Counted from the first letter of the stretch, positions 53,266 through 62,468 are shown. The stretch: 64,000 nucleotides of DNA from an uncultured Bacteroidales bacterium (GCA_902778935.1 CACYZT010000002.1:62001-126000), one strand, 5' to 3'. Numbers and translations are program-made. Notes: a model not told the origin generated them from the letters alone.

Positions 53266-53793
53266 ATGGCACTTGTAAAATCTATCAATAGAAACGGTGA
53301 GATTCTTACCCCGCACATCGCTGATGACGTCTTCATGGCAGAGAACGCCACGGTTGTCGGCGATGTGACGGTGGGAGAAGGCTCGAGTCTGTGGTTTAAC
53401 TCGGTGCTGCGAGGCGATGTGAACACCATCGTCATCGGTAAGCATTGTAACATCCAGGACGGTGCTGTGCTGCACACGCTCTATCAGAAATCGACCATCA
53501 AACTCGGCGACTATGTGTCCGTGGGTCACAACGTGACTATTCACGGTGCCGACGTGGATGACTATGCGTTAATCGGTATGGGTGCTACCCTACTCGACGA
53601 TGCGCATGTGGGCGAAGGAGCGATAGTGGCTGCCGGCGCGCTGGTACTCAAAGGCACGCAGATAGGCCCTCATGAGATTTGGGGTGGTGTGCCGGCGAAG
53701 TTTATCAAGAAAGCCGACCCTGCCCAGACGGCGGAGATAAACAAGAAGATTGCCAATAACTACGCCATGTATGCGAGTTGGTATAAAGAGTGA
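53266..53793 (+). CDS. Gamma-class carbonic anhydrase-like protein
   Basis: 175 residues of left-handed beta-helix repeats (A-T-V-V-G-D-V-T-V-G, S-V-G-H-N-V-T-I-H-G). Metal-ligand histidines are present in V-G-H-N-V and I-H-G and upstream in V-L-H-T-L. Members are zinc or iron carbonic anhydrases or related acyl-carrier binding proteins. Lies 6 bp after tpiA. Confidence 0.88.
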   Translation: MALVKSINRNGEILTPHIADDVFMAENATVVGDVTVGEGSSLWFNSVLRGDVNTIVIGKHCNIQDGAVLHTLYQKSTIKLGDYVSVGHNVTIHGADVDDYALIGMGATLLDDAHVGEGAIVAAGALVLKGTQIGPHEIWGGVPAKFIKKADPAQTAEINKKIANNYAMYASWYKE

Positions 53794-53794
53794 C

Positions 53795-53850
53795 GATTGG
53801 ACGTCCAATAAATCGTACAATCGTAAATGGTTAAATCGTAAATTATAACA
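53795..53850 (+). repeat. AATCGTAAAT word array before pyrH
   Basis: Degenerate words AAATCGTAC, AATCGTAAATGG, AAATCGTAAAT fill the gap to pyrH. Same words, opposite strand, precede tsf and rplM. Confidence 0.6.
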
Positions 53851-53852
53851 CT

Positions 53853-54557
53853 ATGTATAAGAGAATCCTTTTAAAGTTATCTGGTGAGAGTTTGGCCGGA
53901 GAAAGCAAGCAAGGTATAGACACCGAGCGGCTCAGCCAATACGCCGAGCAAGTGAAGGCTATCGCGCAGAAAGGCGTACAGGTAGGAATCGTCATCGGCG
54001 GTGGAAACATCTTCCGCGGCATGTCGGGTGCCCAAAAAGGTTTCGACCGCGTCAAAGGTGACCAGATGGGCATGTTAGCGACAGTTATCAACGCCTTGGC
54101 TTTGGCTTCGGCATTGGAAGCGATTGGTCAACCGGTACGCGTACTGACTGCCATCCGTATGGAGCCTATCGGCGATTTCTACAGCCCCGCCAAGGCTCAA
54201 CGTCTGTTGGACAAAGGCAATGTAGTTATTCTGGCAGGTGGAACGGGTGCTCCGTATTTCACCACCGACACCGGTTCGTCGCTCCGTGCGCTGGAAATTA
54301 AGGCGGAGGTGATGCTCAAAGGAACACGCGTGGACGGTATCTATACTGCCGACCCGGAGAAAGACCCGATGGCTACGAAGTTCAGCGAGATAACCTACGA
54401 CGAAGTCATCCGCCGCGGACTCAAAGTGATGGACCTTACCGCCACCGTCATGTGCAAGGAGAACGGAATGCCCATCTACGTCTTTAACATGGATATTCCA
54501 GGTAACCTGGAGAAAGTTATCAACGGAGAATCCATCGGTACGCTGGTGACTCCTTAA
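53853..54557 (+). CDS. pyrH: Uridylate kinase
   Basis: 234 residues. K-L-S-G-E-S-L-A-G, G-G-G-N-I-F-R-G and G-G-T-G-A-P-Y-F-T-T-D-T mark the hexameric bacterial UMP kinase, which makes UDP from UMP and ATP. Followed by frr, the conserved order. Confidence 0.98.
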   Translation: MYKRILLKLSGESLAGESKQGIDTERLSQYAEQVKAIAQKGVQVGIVIGGGNIFRGMSGAQKGFDRVKGDQMGMLATVINALALASALEAIGQPVRVLTAIRMEPIGDFYSPAKAQRLLDKGNVVILAGGTGAPYFTTDTGSSLRALEIKAEVMLKGTRVDGIYTADPEKDPMATKFSEITYDEVIRRGLKVMDLTATVMCKENGMPIYVFNMDIPGNLEKVINGESIGTLVTP

Positions 54558-54599
54558 AATAGATATTCATTATTAATTATTCATTTTTTCATTGATACT

Positions 54600-55163
54600 A
54601 TGGAAGACGAACTTGAATTGTATCAAAATGCTGCTGAAGAACAAATGCAGTCAGCCGTAGCACACTTGGACGACACGCTCCAACACATCCGTGCCGGCAA
54701 AGCGAACCCGCGTATTCTTGACCCTATCAAGATTGACTACTACGGCACGATGTCTCCGCTGAGCAGTTGTGCCACCGTCACCACGCCTGACGCACGCACT
54801 ATCGCTATCACGCCGTGGGAGAAGAAACTCATTGGCGATATCGAGCGCGCTATCATCAACTCCAATATCGGTTTGGCTCCATCGAATAACGGCGAGACGA
54901 TTCGTCTTATTCTGCCGCCGCTGACCGAAGAGCGTCGTCGTGAACTGTGCAAGCAGTGCAAGGCCGAGGCAGAGAGCGCGAAGATGTCTATCCGCAATGC
55001 CCGTCGTGATGCCATCGAGGAATTCAAGAAACTCGTGAAGAACGGTTTGAGCGAAGACGTGGAGAAAGACGCCGAGGAAGAAATGCAGAAGACCCACGAT
55101 AAGTATATCGCCAAGGTTGATGCACTCTATGCCGCCAAAGAAAAAGAAATCATGACGGTATAG
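54600..55163 (+). CDS. frr: Ribosome recycling factor
   Basis: 187 residues. [30 protein letters not shown] and R-R-x-A-I-E-E-F-K are the family core. With EF-G it splits post-termination ribosomes. Its stop overlaps the GTG start of rsgA. Confidence 0.97.
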   Translation: MEDELELYQNAAEEQMQSAVAHLDDTLQHIRAGKANPRILDPIKIDYYGTMSPLSSCATVTTPDARTIAITPWEKKLIGDIERAIINSNIGLAPSNNGETIRLILPPLTEERRRELCKQCKAEAESAKMSIRNARRDAIEEFKKLVKNGLSEDVEKDAEEEMQKTHDKYIAKVDALYAAKEKEIMTV

Positions 55164-56164
55164 TGAGGGGTCTCGTCATCAAGTCAACGGGTAGCAGTTA
55201 CATCGTCCGGCTGGACGATGGTTCGGATGTGGAGTGCCATATCAAAGGCAATTTCCGCATCCGTGGTATCCGTTCGACCAACCCCGTCGCTGTGGGCGAC
55301 TATGTAGAAGTCAGTCTTACAGGCGATGCCGGTCCTACAGCGCAAGCGGTCTTACAGCAAAGCGGTCTTACAGGCGATGCCGGTCACATCGGTTGGATTA
55401 CCGATGTATGCGAGCGGCGCAACTACATTATCCGTAAGTCCACCAACCTCAGCAAAGAGAGCCATATACTGGCAGCTAACATCGACCAGGTAGCGCTGCT
55501 CGTGACGGTAAATCATCCGGCAACGAGCACCACGTTCATTGACCGATTTCTCGCTACCTGCGAGGCGTATCGCGTGCGCGCGATACTTATTTTTAATAAG
55601 ACCGACCTGCTCACGGATGAAGAGCTCGAACGTTTGGCAGAACTGCGCGCACTCTATGAATCCATCGGCTACGAGACGATGGCTATCAGCGCCAAGAATC
55701 TCACAGACAAAGTCGGTCTATTACGCCTCCTGCAAGGACGCGTAACGCTTTTCTCCGGCAATTCAGGTGTAGGAAAGAGCACGCTGCTCAATGCGCTCTT
55801 CGGACGTGAGGTCACGCGTACCGGCAAGATCTCCGATGTCCATAACACCGGCATGCATACCACCACATTCTCGGAGATGTATTGTCTTTCAGACGAAGGC
55901 GGTCAGCCAACCCAAGGTTGGCTAATTGACACGCCGGGTATCAAAGGTTTCGGCACGATTGATTTCGAGCGAGAAGAGGTAAGTCATTATTTCCCGGAGA
56001 TTTTCGAGGCAAGCAGAGAATGTCGGTTTGGTAACTGCACGCACACGAACGAACCCGGTTGTGCCGTGCAGGAGAAACTAATAACGGGAGATATCGCTAT
56101 CTCCCGCTACGAATCCTATTTATCGATATTGAACGACTCTACAGAAGGAAAGTATCGAGCGTAG
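55163..56164 (+). CDS. rsgA: Ribosome-assembly GTPase RsgA with in-frame insertion
   Basis: 333 residues from the GTG overlapping the frr stop. The circularly permuted GTPase order is clear: N-K-T-D, then G-N-S-G-V-G-K-S-T and D-T-P-G, with zinc ligands C-R-F-G-N-C-T-H ... C. It matures the 30S subunit. Residues about 51-75 (L-T-G-D-A-G-P-T to L-T-G-D-A-G-H), in the OB-fold loop, are coded by short repeats at 55314-55387 and have no place in relatives I recall. Its last 26 bp are antisense to korB. Confidence 0.95.
   Translation: MRGLVIKSTGSSYIVRLDDGSDVECHIKGNFRIRGIRSTNPVAVGDYVEVSLTGDAGPTAQAVLQQSGLTGDAGHIGWITDVCERRNYIIRKSTNLSKESHILAANIDQVALLVTVNHPATSTTFIDRFLATCEAYRVRAILIFNKTDLLTDEELERLAELRALYESIGYETMAISAKNLTDKVGLLRLLQGRVTLFSGNSGVGKSTLLNALFGREVTRTGKISDVHNTGMHTTTFSEMYCLSDEGGQPTQGWLIDTPGIKGFGTIDFEREEVSHYFPEIFEASRECRFGNCTHTNEPGCAVQEKLITGDIAISRYESYLSILNDSTEGKYRA
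55314..55387 (+). repeat. In-frame short repeats in rsgA
   Basis: GTCTTACAGGCGATGCCGGTC occurs twice around two GCGGTCTTACAG units. On the other strand these are TGTAAGACCGGCATCGCC-like, the uvrA family in reverse orientation. Confidence 0.85.
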
Positions 56165-57170
56165 CTGTCAGTTCATCGAAGGTCTTGGCTTTGGCCTTTT
56201 CCCTTATTTCCTGTATTTGTTTATTCACCGCCTGGTCGTAGGTCTCGGCTTCTACGGAACGGATGACACCTAAGGCTATTGGCAGTTCGCTGTCGGTCTG
56301 TGCCTCAACGCTCTGTACGCGGTCCTGTCCCATGAGGGCTAACAGACGATGGAGCGTCGGGTCGGCTTGGTGTGCGTCATGAACAAGCACGCGCGGGTCA
56401 TCCGCCGGCACAACGATGATACGCGGTACGAAAGTCTGCGGGTCTATCTCTACCGCCAGACCCTTGTCATTCTCCTTACCGAAAATCATCTTCTCGCCAT
56501 GTTTGAGTACTATCGAGTGCTCAGCGCGTTGCTCGCGGTCCGCTATCCATGCGTGCGTGCCGTTATTGAAAATAACGCAGTTCACAAGGCACTCCACGAC
56601 AGAGCATCCCTTATGCTGCTGCGCGGCTACGAGACAATCGACCGTCGTCGGCATATCGACATCCAATGTACGGGCGAAGAACGTACCTCCTGCGCCGAGC
56701 ACCAGTTGTGCCGGCACGAACGGACGCTCTACCGTACCAAAGGGCGAAGACTTGGATACAAAGCCTTTGGGGCTGGTGGGCGAATACTGACCTTTGGTCA
56801 GACCGTAGATGCGGTTATTGAACATGCAGACGTTGAGGTCCACGTTTCGGCGTATCTCGTGAATGAAATGGTTACCGCCGATAGCCAGGCAGTCGCCGTC
56901 GCCGGACATCTGCCAAACGGTCAGTTCGGGATGGCTGGTTTTCACGCCGGTAGCTATGGCACCGCCGCGGCCGTGGATAGTGTTGAAGCCGTAGGTATTG
57001 AGATAGTGCGGCATGCGGCTTGAGCAACCGATACCGGATATGACGGCTACATCGTGCGTCGGGATACCTATCTGCGCCATGGCTTTCTGCAGCGCCATAC
57101 AGATGGCATGGTCGCCACATCCCGGGCAGAAACGTACATATTGATCAGATTTGAAATCACTTGCTTGCAT
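56139..57170 (-). CDS. korB: 2-oxoacid:ferredoxin oxidoreductase, beta subunit
   Basis: 343 residues from M-Q-A-S-D-F (three further codons are open to 57179). F-C-P-G-C-G-D-H near the start and the thiamine diphosphate site G-D-G-D-C-L-A-I-G-G-N-H-F ... N-N fit the beta subunit. With KorA it oxidises 2-oxoglutarate or another 2-oxoacid to the acyl-CoA, reducing ferredoxin. The start overlaps the end of korA by 14 bp. The 3' end is antisense to rsgA over 26 bp. Confidence 0.9.
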   Translation of the reverse strand: MQASDFKSDQYVRFCPGCGDHAICMALQKAMAQIGIPTHDVAVISGIGCSSRMPHYLNTYGFNTIHGRGGAIATGVKTSHPELTVWQMSGDGDCLAIGGNHFIHEIRRNVDLNVCMFNNRIYGLTKGQYSPTSPKGFVSKSSPFGTVERPFVPAQLVLGAGGTFFARTLDVDMPTTVDCLVAAQQHKGCSVVECLVNCVIFNNGTHAWIADREQRAEHSIVLKHGEKMIFGKENDKGLAVEIDPQTFVPRIIVVPADDPRVLVHDAHQADPTLHRLLALMGQDRVQSVEAQTDSELPIALGVIRSVEAETYDQAVNKQIQEIREKAKAKTFDELTATLDTFLL

Positions 57171-59001
57171 AATTGACAATCCTTTCTACAGCAAACGGCT
57201 GTCCTTGTATTTCGTTGTATTGCTCGAATTCGATGCCCGGTACTTGTGCGCGCAGGTAGGAAGCGAACTGACCGGTATTGAGTTCGCACACGATGATGCG
57301 TTTGTATCGGCTCAGCACCTCACGGGTGTTACGCGGCAGCGGGCAGATATAATTGAATTGCGCGAGGGCGCAGTTGAGCTCGTTGGCGGCAGCATGCAGA
57401 TGTCCCTCCGTGCTACCCCATCCTACGAGCAAGGTATCGCTCTCGACATTGCCTTGTATCTTCAAGTCGGGTATCCGGTTCGCTATCTGCGCTATCTTCG
57501 CCTGGCGGGCACGAACCATGGTCTCGTGGTTCTCGGGGTTGGTAGAGATAGTACCTCTCTGTGCGTCCCGCTCGAGACCGATGTTACGATGCTCGTATCC
57601 CTCCATGCCGGGGAAAGCCCAGTAACGGACGCCGCGTTCGTCACGCAGCGCAGGGTTGAACTTTCCTTTGAGTTCCTCCGGCACGCTCTGCGGATGGATA
57701 GCAGGCAGTTCTGCCATTTTGGGTACGCGCCAGAGTGCCGTTCCGTTCGCCAGATAGGTATCCGTGAGCAGAATGACCGGCGTCATGTTCTCCAGCGCCA
57801 GACGACATGCTTCGTAGGCGAAGTCAAAGCAGTTAGCGCTACTCGAAGCCGCGAGGACAACCGCCGGACACTCGCCGTTACGGCCGTAGAGCGCCTGCAG
57901 CAGGTCGGTCTGTTCGGTTTTGGTAGGCAGACCGGTGGAAGGGCCACCGCGCTGCACATCGACGACGACGAGCGGCAGCTCCGCCATAACCGCCAGACCG
58001 ATGGCTTCGGACTTGAGGCTCAGACCGGGACCGCTGGTTGAGGTACAAGCGAGGTCACCGGCGAAAGCCGCACCTATAGCGGTGCATACACCGGCTATCT
58101 CGTCCTCCGCCTGCACAGCCATGACGTTCTGGTCCTTGCGGCCTGCCAACTCATGCAGGATATCGGTCGCAGGCGTGATAGGATACGAACCGAGGAAGAG
58201 ACGTTTGCCTGCTTTCTCGGCAGCAGCTATCAGTCCCCATGCCGTCGCTTTGTTGCCGGCGATAGAGGTGTAGGTACCGTGCGCCTCGTTCGGATGGCCG
58301 TCCAGATGAATCTGGGTGATATTGAGCGCAAGGTTCTGACCGTAGTTATAGCCATCGACCATCACTTTGGTGTTCGGAGCGATGAGGGCAGGTTTCTTTT
58401 TGAATTTGTCCTCCAGCAGGTGAATCGCCTCGTCCATCGGTTCATCGAACAGCCAGCAGATGAGTCCCAAGGCGAACATGTTACGGCTCTTGAGAATGGA
58501 TTTGTTGTCCATGCCGGATTCCGCCAAGGACTCTTTGGTGAGCGTGGTCAGCGCCACCGGCACTATCTGCACGGTCTCGGGGATACCGAGTTCCGTGAAG
58601 GGATTATCCGTATGGTACTGCGCTTTCTCCAGGTCTTTGTCCGTCAGCGAGTCCGTATCGACGATGACGATGGCATGGCGGTGAAAGAGCGCGAACTCAT
58701 CCTCGAAATGCGCTTGGGGATGGTTGAAATGCGAACCCAAGGTACACACTTTAAGTGCCGCGGCATTCATCGCCACGATGACATCCGCTTTGTCTCCGGG
58801 CGTATAGACGCTTGAACCGAGCTGCACTTGGAAACCACTCACGCCGCCTAATGTTCCTTGCGGCGCTCTAATCTCTGCCGGGAAATCCGGCAGCGTGGAG
58901 ATCTCATGGCCGAGAATAGCGCTGAGCGACGAGAAAAGGTTTCCCGTCAGCTGCATACCATCGCCGGAGTCTCCACAAAATCGAACTACAATATTCTTCA
59001 C
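57157..59001 (-). CDS. korA: 2-oxoacid:ferredoxin oxidoreductase, alpha subunit (gamma-alpha fusion)
   Basis: 614 residues. An N-terminal gamma domain (F-C-G-D-S-G-D-G-M-Q-L-T-G) is fused to the alpha domain (S-Y-P-I-T-P-A-T-D, T-S-T-S-G-P-G-L-S-L, R-G-G-P-S-T-G-L-P-T-K-T-E-Q). Such 610-620 residue fusions are usual in Bacteroidota. Substrate is most likely 2-oxoglutarate; pyruvate enzymes are longer. It has its own promoter at 59028-59059. Confidence 0.92.
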   Translation of the reverse strand: MKNIVVRFCGDSGDGMQLTGNLFSSLSAILGHEISTLPDFPAEIRAPQGTLGGVSGFQVQLGSSVYTPGDKADVIVAMNAAALKVCTLGSHFNHPQAHFEDEFALFHRHAIVIVDTDSLTDKDLEKAQYHTDNPFTELGIPETVQIVPVALTTLTKESLAESGMDNKSILKSRNMFALGLICWLFDEPMDEAIHLLEDKFKKKPALIAPNTKVMVDGYNYGQNLALNITQIHLDGHPNEAHGTYTSIAGNKATAWGLIAAAEKAGKRLFLGSYPITPATDILHELAGRKDQNVMAVQAEDEIAGVCTAIGAAFAGDLACTSTSGPGLSLKSEAIGLAVMAELPLVVVDVQRGGPSTGLPTKTEQTDLLQALYGRNGECPAVVLAASSSANCFDFAYEACRLALENMTPVILLTDTYLANGTALWRVPKMAELPAIHPQSVPEELKGKFNPALRDERGVRYWAFPGMEGYEHRNIGLERDAQRGTISTNPENHETMVRARQAKIAQIANRIPDLKIQGNVESDTLLVGWGSTEGHLHAAANELNCALAQFNYICPLPRNTREVLSRYKRIIVCELNTGQFASYLRAQVPGIEFEQYNEIQGQPFAVERIVNYASK

Positions 59002-59027
59002 GTTTTTCTATGTTTTTCAATCAGCAT

Positions 59028-59059
59028 GCAAAATTACAACTTTTTTTGCATATATGCAA
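59028..59059 (-). promoter_or_regulatory. Promoter of korA-korB
   Basis: Minus-strand TTGCATAT (59059-59052) and TAATTTTGC (59036-59028), box starts 23 bp apart, 27 bp before the korA ATG. Confidence 0.85.
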
Positions 59060-59363
59060 GATTTTTCAAAGAAAAATAGAAAAAGCGCATTTTTCGTGCG
59101 ATTTTTCCGGCTGTGGCTTTCGCTTTAGCCATTGACGATTATAAAAAAAACGAATAAATATTTGCATATATCAAAAAAAAGTAGTAAATTTGCAGAAAAT
59201 TTCGAAAGAGGATTGTGCCGTAGAGGTGTTTGCGGCGGAAGAATAGGTTATGAGAAGGGTGACAAAGGCATAAGCAACCTTTGAGCACCCTTTCATCATC
59301 CTTTGAGCACCCTTTGGGACCTGCTGGAGAGAACGCGGAAAAGAGGCGGGAGATGATAGAATA
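59060..59363. other. Gene-free stretch with a plus-strand orphan promoter
   Basis: Between korA and the lipoprotein gene. It holds a strong plus-strand promoter (59162-59193) with no good gene after it, and a 16-bp direct repeat CCTTTGAGCACCCTTT at 59278-59293 and 59300-59315. Confidence 0.6.
59162..59193 (+). promoter_or_regulatory. Orphan promoter pointing into the 3' end of the lipoprotein gene
   Basis: TTGCATAT at 59162-59169 and TAAATTTGC at 59185-59193, box starts 23 bp apart. The first frames downstream are short (for example M-R-R-V-T-K-A at 59250). It may drive a small or antisense RNA. Confidence 0.7.
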
Positions 59364-60269
59364 TTATAATTTTTTAACCAAGAAAAATGAGAGAGAAGAA
59401 ATGGCACCAGAACCAAACATAAACGGTTGTAACTGCAAGATTAATTCCGGGTTATCTGTTAATAATTCTTCAATTTCCTTGGGGTAAAAATTCAAAAGGT
59501 CTTTTAAAGTGAGATTTCCTTCATCTATGTCAATCAAATTGCCACGGATTAGCCATAAATTCACCAGGGCCTCATCCGGCATATCTTTGAATAAGTCCGT
59601 ATTTAGTACAGCTAACCCGTTGTCCTCGATAATATCTACATTTGCAACAGAAATGTCATGTGGGGGTTGTGAGATGGTTACCCCATTCCATTCGGTGATG
59701 ACTACTATACCGTTTTGATTATTTGCATCTCCATTCCATTCTATGATGAAATTATCGTAATAACATAACGGAAGAGGGTTACAATTATCAATTACCGGTC
59801 GAATGATGCTAATAGGTGTTGCTGATTGAATACTATAGGTAAAAGATGAAGTGTGATAATCGCCCGAACTCATTGCCTTGCTTCTTATTTGAAGAGGAGA
59901 ATTCTGCTCTTCATTAGTCAGACGCCACGAGCGAGTCAACTGCAATTCTGTTGATTTACCATCGTTTTTTAATTGATAATCATCGTGAATCTGCAATTGT
60001 GAATTGTCTTTAAGCGTTATGGCATTATCTTCGGCTCTCAGCACGCGGTCATACTGATGACCGATAGTATCCTCCGGATACTTTCGCGAAATGCTTGATA
60101 TGAAAGACTCTTTTCCACTAAAATACCAGTCAATATAGGAAGATTCCCCTTTGTAGATAATATTGAGTTTGGAATCACGTTGTGTGTTGGAGCCATTTTT
60201 GTTCGGATCATTAGGTGAGCAAGCCACCAGTCCAATAAGTGATAGCACTATAAATAATTTTGTTTTCAT
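59364..60269 (-). CDS. Lipoprotein of unknown function
   Basis: 301 residues. Lipobox L-V-A-C at 14-17 after a short signal peptide. The rest is Ser/Asn/Asp-rich and beta-type with no motif I recognise; one strand pair reads F-I-I-E-W-N-G-D and V-I-T-E-W-N-G. The leader shares about 25 bp with that of the next lipoprotein upstream. Probably cell-surface or periplasmic. Confidence 0.65.
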   Translation of the reverse strand: MKTKLFIVLSLIGLVACSPNDPNKNGSNTQRDSKLNIIYKGESSYIDWYFSGKESFISSISRKYPEDTIGHQYDRVLRAEDNAITLKDNSQLQIHDDYQLKNDGKSTELQLTRSWRLTNEEQNSPLQIRSKAMSSGDYHTSSFTYSIQSATPISIIRPVIDNCNPLPLCYYDNFIIEWNGDANNQNGIVVITEWNGVTISQPPHDISVANVDIIEDNGLAVLNTDLFKDMPDEALVNLWLIRGNLIDIDEGNLTLKDLLNFYPKEIEELLTDNPELILQLQPFMFGSGAISSLSFFLVKKL

Positions 60270-60309
60270 AATCGTAACTAATATGAGTTAATGATATATG
60301 ATACTTTTT

Positions 60310-60735
60310 TCATTGCTTATATAGTGTTAACGGTTTTATATAAGGGGTCATTATTCCTCCGTCACATGAGAAGGAATCGATGGTAAGCATATTGTCGTTA
60401 ACAGAGTAACCGGACACAAAAGTATAGAACATAGAGTCCCTGCGAGCATTTTCATTTATATATAAATAATATCCGGAAAAGGTTATTCGCTGTTTCTTCA
60501 CCGAATATTTCATTTTGGCATAAATCCCTCCCCAATCAGGTATAATCTCCCATGTCGTATCCATTTTTTCAACAAAATTCAGATAACCATCGGCATCAAA
60601 TGTGATAGACCTAACGGTATTCTTCACATGATAAGGTTCAGACCATTTGCCAATTAACTCATTCATCTCAGGATTGTTGGTGCTGCATGCACCTAAAACA
60701 ACTGCTATTATGGCAAATAATAAGTACTTTTTCAT
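60310..60735 (-). CDS. Small lipocalin-like lipoprotein
   Basis: 141 residues. Lipobox L-G-A-C (Cys17). L-I-G-K-W-S near residue 27 and repeated beta strands suggest a lipocalin-like barrel of the kind common in Bacteroidota lipoproteins. A -7 box TACTTTTGC lies on the minus strand at 60788-60780. Function unknown. Confidence 0.65.
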   Translation of the reverse strand: MKKYLLFAIIAVVLGACSTNNPEMNELIGKWSEPYHVKNTVRSITFDADGYLNFVEKMDTTWEIIPDWGGIYAKMKYSVKKQRITFSGYYLYINENARRDSMFYTFVSGYSVNDNMLTIDSFSCDGGIMTPYIKPLTLYKQ

Positions 60736-60779
60736 AATCGTAACTAATTTGTGTTAATAAGATTGAAACTTTTTCGGCT

Positions 60780-60788
60780 GCAAAAGTA
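60780..60788 (-). promoter_or_regulatory. -7 box before the lipocalin-like lipoprotein
   Basis: Minus-strand TACTTTTGC with CAG after it. The upstream element does not match the usual TTGCATAT form, so the promoter may be weaker or regulated. Confidence 0.5.
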
Positions 60789-60798
60789 CTGCATTTTG

Positions 60799-61842
60799 TT
60801 ATTTTCCTGCGCTCTCGGCATTATCAAAATATTTACCGGCGTAAGTGCCATAATTCTTACCTGTTACTACACCCTGCTTATAGTAGTCACACAAGAGTTT
60901 TATCACCATGTCCACATCTTTGGTGTTTTCTATAAGTATCTTGCCATTAGCATCTATTTTAAGTTTGTAGTCCTCTGCCTTTGCCGCCTTCTTCATTTTG
61001 GTAATCATGCTGTTATCCAGCGTTCCATAATTATGCAGTTTTTGTAGTCTGACCAATTTCTTATGAATAGCCGTATTTTTCCCGATTTCCGCAGTGATAT
61101 GTTCCAATCCTACAATTTTGTCCAATTGATTCAGTTCTCGTACCACAGAGAGTGCCTGTTCTTGAAAGTCTTCAGCCAAACCGACCATTGTCTCAAATTG
61201 AGATTTTTGCAGAATATAAAAAATGTTAGAGTAAAACACACAGTCGATGGAAGCATCAAGTTTGATAGCGCCGCCTTTGAATTTCTCAAGTTTATTACTC
61301 TGGGTATTGAACAGGGCCATGAGGTTTTTGGTCAACCGGGGATTATTATCATTTTCATCCACAACGATATTGCCTGCATTCAGTTTTCTGAAAGTATACA
61401 TATATTTCCGAGTGCTGTCATCTATATATGATAACTCGACGCAATACGCCCAGATAAGTCCTTGATTTGATAAATCATTAAAATCCTGCATAGTCTGAAT
61501 AGCCGTTCTGCTGGGAAGTTGCTCATTAATAACTTTTGCGAATGAGCCTACTTTATTGAGTTCTGAATAGGTAAAAATTTGCTCTTGGTCGTCTGCAATA
61601 ACTTCGTAAGGCAACATCTCTAGCCTTTTGTTAATAGCATGTTGGATTTGTTCCTGTACTAAATTGCGCAAGTAGCCACTAACATCCTCGTTGATATCCA
61701 CTCTTAGAGTTGAGAAATCGTATTTGTCAAGAGCCCTACGACGTCCGACCAAGTTCTCTTTCTCTTTGCGAGTAATAAAATACAAGTTTAACGAATCTGC
61801 TTCAGAGATGCAGTCTAAGATTGTTTGTAAACGATTTTCCAT
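60799..61842 (-). CDS. kwaB: KwaB-like protein (DUF4868), Kiwa defence
   Basis: 347 residues, cytosolic. The C-terminal two-thirds fit DUF4868 as I know it: a Y-M-Y-T-F-R-K-L-N-A-G strand near 160, I-D-C-V-F-Y-S-N-I-F-Y-I near 210 and the following F-E-T-M-V-G-L helix. KwaB is the soluble partner in Kiwa, where a membrane protein KwaA senses phage attack and KwaB acts on phage DNA. It starts 11 bp after the four-helix membrane gene, the Kiwa order. About 30 residues longer than the E. coli form I recall. Confidence 0.65.
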   Translation of the reverse strand: MENRLQTILDCISEADSLNLYFITRKEKENLVGRRRALDKYDFSTLRVDINEDVSGYLRNLVQEQIQHAINKRLEMLPYEVIADDQEQIFTYSELNKVGSFAKVINEQLPSRTAIQTMQDFNDLSNQGLIWAYCVELSYIDDSTRKYMYTFRKLNAGNIVVDENDNNPRLTKNLMALFNTQSNKLEKFKGGAIKLDASIDCVFYSNIFYILQKSQFETMVGLAEDFQEQALSVVRELNQLDKIVGLEHITAEIGKNTAIHKKLVRLQKLHNYGTLDNSMITKMKKAAKAEDYKLKIDANGKILIENTKDVDMVIKLLCDYYKQGVVTGKNYGTYAGKYFDNAESAGK

Positions 61843-61853
61843 ATTATCAAACT

Positions 61854-62468
61854 TTATTGGTTATTACTAAAATACAATTTGCGTCCGATGGGATATATGT
61901 TTATTTCATCCCCTTCAACTATGTATTTATTGGAGGCAATCACGATAATTGACCGGTTTTTCCCCATCTCCTCGTATTCGATTTCATACAAGCCATATAA
62001 AATTGCTAAAATCGGATTTATTGCGACAAGAGATGAATTGACATATATCAAGTATATTATCGCCAGTACGAATAACATGAATAGCATATCATAACCATTT
62101 TGTACATCATACACAAATGGGATTATATATGTCGCAATATAACTGATAGTCTCTGCACTTTTGTCTGCAATATTTTTTACTATTATTTTTTGCTGATTGG
62201 TTTTTGACGTGCTTTTCAAGTTTCGCAGCAGAAATATGGTGCCAAAGGAAGAATAAACAAGAAAGCATATTATCAACGTAACTGCCCAAAATTGCTGAAC
62301 AAACACCCATATTGCAGTCAAATCACATCCGCCCCAATGCAAATATTCGGCTTTGGCGATAAGTGTTTTGACTGCAAGGATAATCAGCAAAGGGGAATAT
62401 GATAGGCCGAACAGCGCTAACTGCGCACACCTGGTAAGGTTATTAATTCGTTGGGCGTCGTTAGTCAT
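61854..62468 (-). CDS. kwaA: KwaA-like four-helix membrane protein, Kiwa defence
   Basis: 204 residues. Four membrane helices at about 16-34, 55-75, 128-143 and 145-160, with S-P-L-L-I-I-L-A-V-K in the first and Y-I-A-T-Y-I-I-P-F and A-I-N-P-I-L-A later, a pattern I associate with KwaA. The C-terminal 45 residues are soluble. Paired directly with a DUF4868 gene. The identification rests on pairing, topology and short motifs, so needs a profile search. Confidence 0.62.
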   Translation of the reverse strand: MTNDAQRINNLTRCAQLALFGLSYSPLLIILAVKTLIAKAEYLHWGGCDLTAIWVFVQQFWAVTLIICFLVYSSFGTIFLLRNLKSTSKTNQQKIIVKNIADKSAETISYIATYIIPFVYDVQNGYDMLFMLFVLAIIYLIYVNSSLVAINPILAILYGLYEIEYEEMGKNRSIIVIASNKYIVEGDEINIYPIGRKLYFSNNQ

